From assembly GCA_030144725.1 (NCBI GenBank), contig JASKMD010000029.1:11214663-11278662 (forward strand): DNA of 64,000 bases. The letters run 5' to 3'. The notes under the pieces are model-generated. The model ran no database searches. It was not told the DNA's origin and saw only the letters and a program-made list of their open reading frames with translations. The DNA is from Haematococcus lacustris. Lineage: Eukaryota > Chlorophyta > Chlorophyceae > Chlamydomonadales > Haematococcaceae. Each line of letters starts with the position of its first letter. Position 1 is the stretch's first letter. Below are positions 1-11,233 of this stretch, piece after piece. The translations under genes and the position numbers were made by a program.

Positions 1-34
1 TGTTTGCCACATCATGTTGTTTTGTCTCTTGCAG

Positions 35-297
35 AGTTGCTTGGTTATGGACTTCCTTCTTAGCATATGCTAACGTTAATGCTTTTGGCCTATCATCAAG
101 TCAAACAGAACCTCAAGCTCAATCAGGTCAGTGAGCACACTCTCACATTGTACTATGTGTGCCCCTTGGGGAGGGTGGGCAGATCCCGGTGGTATGGAGT
201 CTTACACTGTGCATGATGGTTGCCAATACCCTCTTTGATGTCCTTGTTTGCAGGAGCTCAAGTCATTTATCCATTGCGGCTACCGATGTGGGGTTGA
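35..297 (+). CDS. 3' end of an unrecognised gene (last two exons)
   Basis: Two exon-like segments fit in phase. The first follows an acceptor at 31-34 and runs 35-126 (VAWLWTSFLAYANVN...). The second follows the cag at 251-253, continues the same frame (AQVIYPLRLPMWG) and stops with TGA at 295-297. The piece contains a short hydrophobic stretch near its start. No family is recognised. The rest of the gene would lie left of the window. The call rests only on splice signals and an in-phase join, so it could be chance. Confidence 0.35.
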
Positions 298-910
298 GGG
301 TGGCGCACATCACAGGCAGGCGCCGTTGAGGGTGGCGCACATCACACAGGTGGTGCTCTTGATGCTCCTAGCCTGCCCACCGCCCCAGCTCAGGCTCCCA
401 CCTCCCAGTCTACCTTCACCGGGTCTACCTTCACCACCTCCCAGTCTACCTCCCACTACCTCCCAGTCTACCTCCCAGTCTACCCGGGGCTTGTTGGCGC
501 TGTCCAGCACTACCTCGGGACCGCCACCACCACCGCCACTGCCACCGCCACCACCGCTACCACCACCACCGCCCAGGCTACCACAACCACCTTCACCACC
601 TGCCATTCTCTGTTAGATTGCGTTGTTGTCCCCCTCCAGTCTTTGGAATGCCACGCATAATGCATGGCATGGCACTACTCACGTCTCGGCTACTGCTCAG
701 TCATCTGTATGTCATAATGTGTTGCAAGTGGTGTTCATGGTGCCGTGTATTAGGCGGGGCTCCCTCTTAAAGCGCATGCAAATGATGAATTGCATGATGA
801 AATGAAGGGCATGAACGCATGAATTGCATGAGGTGCAAGGAGGTGCAAAGCGCATGATATGAGGATTAGATTGTGTGTTGCCATGTGTAGTGGTTGCGAC
901 TTATATATAC
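298..910. other. non-coding stretch, Pro-codon-rich microsatellite
   Basis: No gene recognised. 370-605 is a run of CCN-rich sequence built from short direct repeats (cacctcccagtctac and ccaccaccgcc types), which produces open frames on both strands (poly-Pro forward, poly-Gly reverse). This looks like repeat-driven open frame and not coding. 780-850 holds clustered gcatgaa/gcatga motifs. Confidence 0.5.
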
Positions 911-1053
911 GGTTGGCTATATTTGGCGGTTGGCTATAATTGGCGGTTGGCTATAATTGGCGGTTGCCATAATTGGCGGTTGGCTATAATTGGCGGTTGG
1001 CTGTAATTGACGGTTGGCTATAATTGACGGTTGAGACATAATTAGCCGTCGGT
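911..1053. repeat. 17-bp tandem repeat, about 8 units
   Basis: The unit is approximately ttggcggttggctataa, with small variants such as a one-base change to ttgacgg and a short deletion in one unit. It ends about 170 bp before the chosen start of the TPR/PRMT gene, so it may lie in that gene's promoter. Confidence 0.8.
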
Positions 1054-1220
1054 TGCCCTTGTTACAGCGTTTTAAAATGCGGGAGGAAACCGTTTAGATC
1101 CGGGTAAATTGAAGTTATTTCCTAGTATGACCATGTGAGCGGTCCGACTGACGCTTCTCGCTCCGTATAATCCAGGCTGTGATAGAGCAGTACCGTTATA
1201 GGTCAAGACGCTGCGTTGCA

Positions 1221-4200
1221 ATGGGCGTAAGGCGAGGCGCTGACCCTGCGCAAAGCGCTTCGGAGTTGCGGGATTGGGCGAACCGCGCGTACAGGCAGCA
1301 TCAATATGCTGGTAGGCGTCAGCTGGACCTCCGGACAATCACTAAGCTGAACATTGGACCTGACGACGCGGGTTACCAATGTTTTGCTTGCTGCCCCAGA
1401 TGCGGTGGCGCTGTACAGCCAGGCCCTGCTACTGCAACCCGAGGACCATACGCTGCTCAGCAACCGCGCTGCGGCCTACTTATGCCAAGGGTACCCTGAT
1501 CTCGCCCTGGCGGATGCTCAGCAGTGTGTGCAGGTGCGGTAAGTGGCCAGCACTCTGGATGCCCAGGAAGGCGACAGCATAGTATCCATAGTGATGAGGA
1601 GCTGCAGCCCAGGCCCCCTTCTCCTGCCCCTTCCCCTATCCCTCCCCTCTCTACTAACCTCCCTGCACCCTCACCCTGCAGCTGGCGCCATCCTGGCCAA
1701 AGGCCAGCTTCCGCCTAGCTTCCTGCCTGGCAGCTCTAGGAGAGTGGTCAGCAGCAGCCCAGGTGGCGGTGCACGCGCTGGGTCTCGCGCCTGACAGCCA
1801 GGTGAGGGGCTGGGGCCAGCAGGCAGAGGTGGAGCCAGACTACCTCCTGGCAACCTGAAGGGGCAGGATGGAGCTGTGTGCAGGAGGCAGTCTGGCTCCA
1901 CCTCTGCTTGCTGGCCCCAGCCCCTCTGCCTGCTGGCCCCGTGTTGGAGGCTGCCCCTCTCTGACCTGGAGGATGGGCAGGTCTACCAGGTAGCTCGGGT
2001 GCACACAGCTCATGGCGTGGTGCCCGGGGCCAGGGAGGGAGGGCTAGGGCAACACACGATGGGGCTGTTGCCACTGGCCAGCTGTCAGCCACGGCCTCAA
2101 TGGCTGACAGCCACTGCCAGCAACTGTCAGCAACTGGCCACTGGCAACTTGGCAGACAATAGTATACACGGCATGCAGGGCAGCATGGGGCAGTGTGGAG
2201 CAGCAGCAGCCAGGCATGAGAGCGTAGTGTGCAGGGCATCAGGGCACAGCAGGCCAGCCGGCATAGAGGCTGGCAGGGCAGCAAGCAGGGTGGAAGGCCG
2301 AGCGGTGGGCCGGTGGGGCGGCCGCTGTTGGCCCTGCACTGCACAGTACTGCCCTGTACTGCACTGTTGACCTGCACAGGAGCTTGCTGCTCTGGCCCAG
2401 GAGGCTCAGGGCCGGGTGCTGGGAGTCGAGCTGGGCAGCCGCTTCCAGCGCAAGACCCTGGCAGATGATGTAGCCACAAGCCTGACCAACCATAGAAAGG
2501 TGAGGGCACGACGGCAGCGACAGGGGCAGGGGCAGGGGCAGGGGCAGGGGCAGGGCAGGGGCAGCCATGGGGTCGAGAGTATGGGCAAAGGAAGGATCAG
2601 GGGCAGGGGAAGGAGCAAGGGCCAGGGTGGGCTGCAGGCTGCAAGCTGCAGGCTGCAGGCCATAGGCAGCTGTGTAGCTGGCAGTTGGGCAGTATGGGCC
2701 CGCCCCCCCGTGTGGCAGCCATCTTCACGCCCCTGCCCATCACCAGGCGTCCCCCTGCCCCCCCCACCCCGCCCATTCCCTGCCCTGCCCACCTCGACAC
2801 GTTCTCCAGCCCTTGCCTCCTCACCCTCCCTGTATGGACCTGCACCTCACCCCCTGGCCGCCTCACCCCACCTGGCCTCCACCTGCTCCCCCCCTCCCTG
2901 CTCGCCACCAGCAACCTGCTCTGCTGGCTCTCAGCTCCTGTGGGCCGCCTGCGGGCTGCAGGCCGCTGAGCTGCGGGCCCTGGAGGAGCAGCTGTCCCAG
3001 TCCCTGGCTGCCCCAGGTGCATGGCGCCCTGCTGACTGGGCATGGAAGCCACTCTGGCCGGGGGGCTGTGAGCCTAGCTTGATCACTGCCGGCCCCCCCG
3101 CCGCCCCACCCCACGCCACCCCTGCCACCCCCCCGGCCTTCCCCCCTGAAGGCCTGACCCCGGGCACCCCAGCAGCTGCCAGAGGCAGTGAGGGGGCAGC
3201 AGCAGCAGCTGAGCCCGGGGCGGGGGCACGGGCAGGGGTGGGTGTGGGGGCTGAGCAGGGCGTCCAGGCGGTGCTGAGGGCGTATGCCCAGGCTCTGTCC
3301 TCCCTGGGCCGCCCTGCAGCGCTGCTGGCCGCCCTGAGGGACGCACCCCGCTGCCGCGCCTATGCTGAGGCGCTGCATGCCGCTGTGCAGCTCAAGGGGA
3401 GGGCAGGTGCGGGGCAGTGGGGGCGGGGACCAGGGGCTGGAGATGGGTTAGGAGGGGGGTCAGGCCCCACTGCCCACCCTGCCCTGCCCCTTGCCTGCCT
3501 GCTGCTGCTCTACTCTGCCTGGCCTGCTGTCCCCCTTGCTTTACTCCTCCGCCCGCCAGTACTTCACCCCTCGCCTGCCTCGCTACTATTACTATAGTAT
3601 GCTGCTTTGCTAGCACATCACATACGGGTGGTCCCGCTTCTGCTGGTGACCAGTCATGGCCCTGGCTGCAGTTCTAGCTAACCTGCAATGCTGGCTTTCC
3701 GCCCGCTTCACCCTGCCCTGCCTGCCTCCTGCCCTGCCCCAGGGGGTGGTGTGCACGTGTTGGCGGTGGGCACGGCCCCCATGCTGCTAGCGCTGTCAGC
3801 GGCCGCCAGCCTGGCGCAGCTGCCCCACTACTGCCCCCCCCACAGCCAGCACCCAGCCCACCTGCCCCCCCCTCCCCAGGGCCCGCAGACCAGGGGGGAG
3901 GAGGGTCAGGGGCAACAGGGGCAGGGGCTGAAGCAGCAGCCTGGGCCACCAGGGCTAGAGGTGCCAGCGCCAGGGCCAGGGCAGGGCCCACAGGGGCAGG
4001 GGGAGCGAGGGGAGGGGAGTGACGTCACAGGCCAGGGGCGTGACGAGGCGGGGGGGCCTGAGGGGCTTGAGGGTGCAGGCTATGAGGGGGCGGGGGGCGG
4101 GGGCTCTGCCCTGCGCGTGACTGTGGCTGAGCGCTGCCCCTTGTCCTGGCGCGCCTCCGCCCTCCTGCTGGCAGCCAACCAGCACCTGCCAGGCGCCCAG

Positions 4201-7200
4201 CTCATCACGCTGCTGCCCTTGCCGCTGGCGGCCTGTCGTCTGCGCAACATGTCGCAGCATGCCTCAGGGGCGGGCGGTGGGGGTGGGGAGCGCCAAGGGG
4301 GAGGAGCAGCTGATGCGTCGGCAGCAGCAGCAGCAGCAGCGCCAGTGGCTGAGGGGGCTCACAAGTCTCTAGCAGCAGCAGGGGTGAGGGCAGGGGCTGA
4401 GGCAGGGGTAGGGGTAGGAGTAGGTCCGGCTGTTGTGCAGGAGGCAGGGGGTGTTGGCGGGGGGGAGGGTGTGGCTGTGGGTCCGCACTGGGTTGCGGCT
4501 GAGGGCCCGGCGGACTTGCTGGTCACGGACCTGCTGGACCACACGTGGGTGGTGGGGGGGCAGCAGGGCAGGGGGGCACAGGGGCAGGGGAGCAGGGGGA
4601 AGGGGGCAGGGGAGGAGGGGGCCTATGGGGCAGAGGATCGGGGGCCAGCGTGTCATGGGGTGAGGGGGGCAGGAAGGTGCAGGGGCAGGGGCCAAGGTGG
4701 CAGGGGTTAGGACAGCAGGCAGGAAGGGGGTAAGAGTTGGAGGGGCAGGGGGCTAGGGGCGCAGCGCTGGTGGCATGGATGCGCACTGCAAGCTCTCTCC
4801 TTGACCTAAACCCTGCATCACACTATCTCGCTCAGCCCTCACTCTCCCATTTACACCCCACTTCCTCACACTCATCTTTTCACTCTTTCCTTTGTGCTCA
4901 GGATCCTGGGGCCGGGCTTGATCTCCATGTTGCGCACCGCGGTAGCCTCAGGGCTGGCAGGCCCCACTACCCTCACACTTCCCTCACGCCTGGATGTGAT
5001 GTGTGAGTTGAGTGAGGAGGGTTGGGTGGGCATGGCAGCAGGCGGCAGCGTGGACCTGTCGGCCCTGAACCCTGCCCGCTGGTACCCTGGCCCCGCCCCC
5101 GTGGAGCTGCTGCACGGGTGGGTGCGGCCTGCTGCCGCCTGCCTGCTGCTGCTGTCCACGTCTGCCGCCATGCACCTTGCTGACCTCTGTGTCACACTGA
5201 CCTGAGTCTGTAGCCACACTGGGGTCACACACTGAGGAGCATGACAGCGCTTTACCACTGCAGGGATTGGCAACCTACTTGGCAATGGTGTCACCTGGGT
5301 GCTGGTTGCCACACCAACACGGGGCGGGGCGGGGCGGGGCGGGGCGGGGCGGGGCGGGGCGGGGCGGGGCGGGGCGGGGCGGGGCGGGGCGGGGCGGGGC
5401 GGGGCGGGGCGGGGCGGGGCGGGGCGGGGCGGGGCGGGGCGGGGCGGGGCGGGGCGGGGCGGGGCGGGGCGGGGCGGGGCGGGGCGGGGCGGGGCGGGGC
5501 GGGGCGGGGCGGGGCGGGGCGGGGCGGGGCGGGGCGGGGCGGGGCGGGGCGGGGCGGGGCGGGGCGGGGCGGGGCGGGGCGGGGCGGGGCGGGGCGGGGC
5601 GGGGCGGGGCGGGGTCTGATGCACTGCCTGTGTGTTGCCTGGCCTGCAGCACGCGCCACCGGCCCCTGAGCGCCCCGCACCTGGTGGCCAGCATAGACCT
5701 GCAGGCAGTGCTGGGCCAGGCGGTGAGGGAGCAGGCAGCGCACCACACCACCACCAGGGGCAGGGGCGCCTGCTGCCCTCAAGGGGTACGCCCTCGAGTG
5801 GCTGAGCTGCAGGTGAGGGGTCGCTGCCTGGTGGCTGTCCTCCACCCAGCTGCTGCTCTGTGGCACTGCTGCTCCTATGACCTGCAAACCACATGCTAGC
5901 CGGCTCACACTTCACACCTTTGCTAGCCATTCCATGCCCACACTAGTCCTGTGCGGGGTCAGGTGCAACCCTCCCATGTCAAGGTACCAGCCAGGGGAGG
6001 GTGGGTGTTTGCCAGGGGAGGGTGGTGCACAGCAGCAGGTCTGCGCCCCACCCCACGCCCTCCCTTCCCCGCCTGCAGGTCACCGCTGATGGCAGCGGTG
6101 TGTTCAACGCCCTGCACCTGTGGCCAGTGCTGCGCTTTGGCCCCACAGGGGGACACTGGGTGCTGGACACAGGCTGCCACAGGGCCACCGCCCCCGCAGC
6201 AAGAGTAGAGGGTGTGGCGGCAGGGGCATGCGGCGGCATGACTGGGGCAGGGCCCCCTAGCCTCGGTGCTGCGCTGCTGCTGGCCAGCGGCTGCCCTGCT
6301 CATGCCCCCCTGCCCTCCTCCTTCAAGCAGGCCAGCTTGTACCTTGATGCCCGCAGGCTGCAGCCAGGCCAGCTGGTGAGTGGCCAGCAGCAGCAGCAGC
6401 AGCAGCAGCAGGTCAGCAACGGCAGCAACGGCAGCAGTAGACTGGCAGGTCTGCCAGGTGCGGGTTGTGATGCACCTGTTGCCACTGAGCCAGGCCATCC
6501 CTGCAGCCACCGCTAGCAGGAGCTACAGCAGCAGCTTAGTCCTGGCACACAGGTGGCCCTGGCTGTAAGAAATGCCTGCCTGCCTGCCTGCCTTTTCCCT
6601 GCTCCCCTGCTCCCCTGATCTCCTGCTCCTCTGCTCCTCTGCCCCCCTGGCCCCATAGCCCATGCCGCTGCCTACCTGTGCCTCAGGTACGGCTGGCAGT
6701 GCACGTCGGGCCGCAGGCCATAAGGGTGCGGCCCCTGCCCGCCCAGCCCAGCCTGCCCCGCAGCCTACTGCTGCCAGGCTGGCACTTTGACATGGTGGCT
6801 GATGAGCCCAGGAACACCGCCTACCACCAAGCCATCAGGTGGGCATCAATTTCAAACGCAGTGTTTGCACAGGTCACTTGTCACACACGCACCCAGACGC
6901 ACAGTCCATAATTCCATTCCCACGTGTGTGGGGGGTCAGCCTGGCAGCATGGCAAGATGATTTTCCTTGGAAGGTACCGATGGCATGACCGCTGGCGGCG
7001 CTGCCCTGCCGCTGGCTCGGGCGCTCACGTTGTGCGGCCCTGTGCTGCTTGCCGGGCAGGTGGGCAGTAGCGGAGCAAGCGAAACGAAAGCCTTCCGGGT
7101 CTCCCGGAGTTGCGGTGCTGGACGTGGGTGCGGGGTCCGGCATTCTGTCCGTGCTGGCAGCCAGGTCAGTCAGCGGGTGACTTGCATCGCAACGGTCTCT

Positions 7201-8613
7201 GGGCGACGCTTTCAGCAATGCGAAGAGTGACCCATCAGCGATGTCGATGTCACGCAGGGCAGGCGCCAGTCAGGTCTGGGCTGTCGAGTCGAACGCTGGG
7301 ACAGCTGACCTGTGCGCAAAGGTTCTTGCCTACAACGGCGTCGCTGCAAACGTGACGGTGTTGCACAAGGATGCGCGGTATCTGACTGTTGCGGGCCGCA
7401 AGAGCGGAAGCAATCTGCCACCCGACATGGATCGACCCGCGGATGTGCTGGTATTCGAGGTGCGAGCGAGGTGTGTTCTGGATGCTCGTGCCCACCATGC
7501 TTACGGCGGCTGGCTAGGGTTTCCAGCGTCGCGACCGACCGTGACTCCGAGCCGCATGGATGCGCTGTATGCCGCGGTTGCCTATCGCAGGTGTTCGACT
7601 CGGGGCTCATCGGTGAAGGGGCGCTGCACATCCTTGCCGCGGCTCACCTCTGCGGGCTCCTGGCCCCGGGGGCGTCCATTGTGCCTGCCGGCGCGAAGGT
7701 GCGGCGCTGTAAGCCGGACATGCCATGCCGTAGTGGGACGGAGCCTGCCCTGCCTCGACTGCTTCCCCGTTGCTAGCTGACCACCGGGGTGGGGGCTCCT
7801 CGCCAGCTAAACAACCGCTGCATAACTCCATCCATGTCCTTCTTCTTTGCTAGAAACGCCTTCTCCTTGTTAGCACTCCCTGCCCTCAACCTCCGAAATA
7901 CCCCTTCCAGCCCGATGAGCTCTATCTACTGTGTGCCTCTTCAACTTCCTACCAGCCTTGTATCAGCCTCGTCAGCTTCCTGTCACCCCCTGCGGTACAC
8001 AACAGTCTGTGCTTCACCGCTGCCTGCTGCATCCCCTGCTGCAGGTGTTCTGCCAGCCCATTGAGCTGAACCCCCTACCCTGTTCCCACTGCTCTCTGCC
8101 AGGTGGGTCATGCAGGGCAGCCCCCACCACACCATGCTGCAGCCTGCCGCTATGATGCTGGCCATGCACAGCTATGCGAGCTGCCAGGTGCAGGCAAGCA
8201 CCTCTCCCACCCTCTGTTGTGGCCCCCTCAGCTCAGGACCCCAACCAAGCACCCACTTCCCTCCCTGTTGCAATGTAACATGTCGAGGTCAGGGGTTCAA
8301 ACCTTGGCGTATGCAATGGCCTGGGTCGTTAGGATGCCTAAGGCAAGACCACACGTTTGATGAAGCCATTCGCCAGGCAGATGTTGCACCTTGTGGGTGT
8401 GATGAGGACCAAGAGTGTGATGAGGACCAGGATGGCCAGCCGCTGCTCCACCACCGCCTGATGTCGACGCAGGTGCAGCCAGCAGCGGCCTTGCAGCCGG
8501 CTGCCTGGCGGGCTTCCAGTGGCAGCCGGAGTACCAGGGCCTGGACCTGCGGCCACTCAGCCCCCAGCCTCCCCCGCCCAGCCCTCACCTCACCCAGCCC
8601 AGCATCCCCACAC

Positions 8614-8654
<41 letters not shown>

Positions 8655-10649
8655 TCCGGCGGTGGGGCCGGCAGCAATGGGGCACATAAGTGCACTTGCG
8701 GGTTTTACCACAGCCCAGGGGGGCAATGGCGGCCACTGGCGGACGCGTTGCCCGTCATGGACTTTGATTTCTACAACGGTGAGCTGACCCGCCGCGCATG
8801 CCCCCGGCCCTCGCCCTGACCACCTCCGCACTGGGCGCTGCCCTGCTGCCCCCCGGCCCTTCCTGCCCCCTGCACCACCTCCAAGCCCGTCTTGTCCTGC
8901 ACCAGGTCAATTCACCAGTCCCTTCACACTCATGCCCCTGCCCTCCGCGCCCCTGATCCACCATCACAGCTCTGCTGCGCCCTCAGCCTGGCCACCACCC
9001 TGCCACCAGCAGCACAGGCACAGGCTTGCAGCCTGGCCCCATCTCCTGGCCCCCTTGCCTTGCCCCTTAGCACCTAACAGCCTGGCCTGCTTGTCTGGCC
9101 CACCCTGCCTGGCCCCCCCTGCCTGGCCCACCCTGCCTGGCCCACCCTGCCTGGCCCACCCTGCCTCCCCCCTGTGGCTGCGCAGTGCTTGACCACCTGC
9201 AGCCCCAGCAGCGCACCCTCACCTTCACCGCCTCCACCGCGGGCTGCCTCAACGCCATCGCATTCTGGTTCGACCTGCACCTGCTGCCGCCTGGGCCGGG
9301 CAAGTCCCCCCCCACCAGCAGCGCGCAGCCTGGGGGCGGGGGCAGGGGTGCAGGGGGGGTGTCAGGGCCGGCCGCCCCCCTGGTGCTGCACACTGGGCCC
9401 CTACAGCGGCCTGAGGCCAGCAGGACCTGGCAGGTGGGGGGTGGTGCAGGGGGGGGGAGGAGGAGGGGGGGAGGGGGAGGGGGGGAAGGGGGGAGGGGGA
9501 ATGAGTGGGTGAGGAGCGTGATGGTGGCGGTGATGGCAGTGATGGTGATGGTGGTGATGGTGCAGCACCAGGATCACTGGCAGCCGGTTATGGCGGCCGT
9601 GCCCACTGCCAGGGGGGGGGGGATGGCCTGGTGCTCAGTAGAGAGGTAGGTGCCTGGCCTGCCCTCAGCTGAGTAGCTGTGCCTTGGTAAGCGAATGTTT
9701 AGTGGGCAAGGGGCTGCCTGACTGCGCAGCCTCACCCCTGGCCCCTTGCCCTCACACAGCTGGCTGCAGTGCCCTCATCACCCCGCGACCCTCACCACCC
9801 GCTGCCCTCACCACCCGATACCCTCACCACCACGCTATGCAGGTGGCAGTGCAGCACCTGGGTCAGGCGCAGCGCTGGGTGGACGCTGGTCAGCAGCTGC
9901 AAGTGCAGGCCGCTCACGACTCCTACTCCTTCACCTTCACCGCCACAGCCAGCCAGCAGCACCCCACACCACACACAGCGACCAACTGCAGCCCCGCACC
10001 CAACAGAGGCCAGGGCGCCGCCCCTCCCCAGCCCCCCGCCACCATCAGGGGCGCTCCCAGCTCAGCCGGCAGCAGCAGCCCCACCCAGAGCCCTGCAGCC
10101 CCCAGCCCAAGCAGCCCGAGCCACCCACAGCACGGCACAGGCTCAGCCCTCAGGCCAGACGACAGCGGTGTGGCTGCAGTGGCTGCCCAGCCGCCCAGTG
10201 CTGGCGCCGCTGCTGCTGCTCCTGCTGCTGCTGCTGCTGCTGCTGGGCCACAGGGGGGTGGCGGGGACCCTGGCTGGCTGGCTGCCTACGCCTCCCTACA
10301 GCCGCTGCAGGCCGGCGTGACCCGCTGTGTGGCCCAGGACCCCCTCAGCTACCGCGCCCTGGCCTTGGCAGCGCTCGCAGCTGCTGCGGGCGCAGGGGCG
10401 GGGGGGGTGGCAGGAGGCGAGCAGCGTGGGATAGGGGAGGAGGGGTGGGCGGGGCCAGGGGCGGGGGAGAGAGAGGGGGAAGGGCAGGAGGAGGCAGAAG
10501 GGGCAGAAGGGGGGGAGGCACATGGGTCAGTCGGAGCTCAGCAGGGCAGGGGGGGGGTGGCTGACGAGGCGGGGTGGCTTGGGGTCCCCTGGGGCAGCCA
10601 GCTGGACCCCTCTGCCCTCTGTGGAGTGGCGGCTAGGCTGTGCGGCTGA
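1221..10649 (+). CDS. TPR protein with two arginine-methyltransferase modules (PRMT9/PRMT7-like)
   Basis: Predicted to methylate protein arginines using S-adenosylmethionine. Exons: 1221-1311, 1400-1533, 1682-1801, 2380-2499, 2962-3016, 3173-3406, 3741-4544, 4902-5117, 5650-5812, 6079-6375, 6687-6838, 7060-7164, 7258-7459, 7591-7698, 8045-8102, 8473-8778, 9186-9433, 9566-9586, 9843-10649; all joins keep phase. The N-terminus has two TPR repeats (ALYSQALLLQPEDHTLLSNR; SWPKASFRLASCLAALGEW). Module 1 (3173-6838) keeps the fold signature, but its SAM loop reads AVGTAPMLLALSA and the double-E loop reads TDLLDHTILGPGL, so both acidic residues are lost. Module 2 (from GWHFDMVADEPRN at 6777) is canonical: VLDVGAGSGILSVLAAR, then the double-E loop FEVFDSGLIGEG, and DHWQ at the THW-loop position. 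TPR plus two PRMT modules is the PRMT9 layout, but in human PRMT9 and PRMT7 the first module is the catalytic one. Low-complexity insertions and the last exon's long Ala/Gly tail look lineage-specific. An in-frame ATG at 1179 is an alternative start. Confidence 0.87.
1804..1926. repeat. intronic inverted repeat, 45-bp arms
   Basis: Arms 1804-1848 and 1882-1926 are reverse complements at 43 of 45 positions by eye, separated by a 33-nt loop. It begins two bases inside the intron after PRMT exon 3. As RNA it would fold into a long near-perfect hairpin, resembling an algal miRNA or siRNA precursor, or a small inverted duplication. Confidence 0.85.
5321..5614 (+). repeat. perfect (GGGGC)58 pentanucleotide array
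   Basis: 58 uninterrupted GGGGC units plus a terminal GGGG, inside the PRMT intron between exons 4902-5117 and 5650-5812. The G-rich strand is the sense strand of the gene, so the pre-mRNA would carry a long G-quadruplex-forming tract. It keeps open frames in several directions, which are not genes. The copy number in an assembly is the least reliable part of such an array. Confidence 0.97.
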
Positions 10650-10971
10650 GTCGTAGCACGTGTGGCCGCTGACAGGGGCACACGGTGGATCTTGCTGCTG
10701 CACTGTTGCTTACAGTGTGCAAATGAAATGAGTATGTTGCGGGGTCAACCCTGGTGAGCGCTGCAGCGCTGCCGGCAGTGGCCCATGCAGTGAGCCATAG
10801 AGTTCGGATGTCAAATAGCTGCACTGAGGCACATGCTTTGGGACAAGGCCGTGCATGGTTTAGTGGTCAGAATGTATCGGAGGTGCTCTGTTATCGTTGG
10901 TGACTCCGGTATTGGTAGCGTTGTCGGGCGGCTAAATCCTGGCACCATACTCCTACAATAGCCTGCCGTAA

Positions 10972-10985
10972 ACCCACCATCGGTC
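10972..10985 (+). promoter_or_regulatory. USE-like element of U2 copy 1
   Basis: ACCCACCATCGGTC begins exactly 72 bp upstream of the U2 5' end. It resembles the plant snRNA upstream sequence element (RTCCCACATCG, near -70). The following sequence down to the start, including gtggtccctcttcaca just upstream, is shared with copy 2. No TATA box is visible near -30. Confidence 0.75.
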
Positions 10986-11043
10986 AGTCGTCACACCCTA
11001 CCTTGTGCTCCCGCCGCACCCCCTGTGGTCCCTCTTCACAAAC

Positions 11044-11233
11044 ATACCTTTCTCGGCCTTTTGGCTAAGATCAAGTGTAGTTTCTGTTCTAGTTAGTTTG
11101 ATAGCTAACTCTTGGTCCATTGGACCAATGCTATCTAACTTATTTTTCTGAGGGTGCACCCAATGCAGAGCTTGCTCTGCGGGTGCACAGCTTGACATCG
11201 GCGTTGCACTCCTGCCGAGGTTGAGCACCTCAC
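11044..11233 (+). ncRNA. U2: U2 snRNA, copy 1
   Basis: The 5' end (ATACCTTTCTCGGCC) and TTGGCTAAGATCAAGTGTAG are the conserved U2 start. Stem IIa (AGTTAG/CTAACT), an Sm-like site (ATTTTTCTG) and stem-loops III and IV follow, for about 190 nt. The branch-site pairing segment reads GTAGTT (11077-11082, nt 34-39) where nearly all U2 have GTAGTA. Compared with the other copies it has two differences: an A that improves the GCAGAGC/GCTCTGC stem, and an A in gacatcgg that weakens stem IV. A conserved 3' flank (aacaaNtgaaNtgg) may be the 3' processing box. Confidence 0.95.

Noticed and set aside
5241..5908. Several long open frames of (GAGRG)n and (PAPPR)n on both strands
   Set aside because: They are produced by the perfect GGGGC array, which has no stops in any frame; the array lies in an intron of the PRMT gene.
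8283..8350. B-box-like ggggttcaaacc
   Set aside because: No A box or cloverleaf around it; it lies within a PRMT intron.
10860..10960. P-loop-like reading VIVGDSGIGS, suggesting a Rab GTPase exon
   Set aside because: The key lysine of GxGKS is absent, there is no further GTPase motif nearby, and it overlaps the U2 upstream region.
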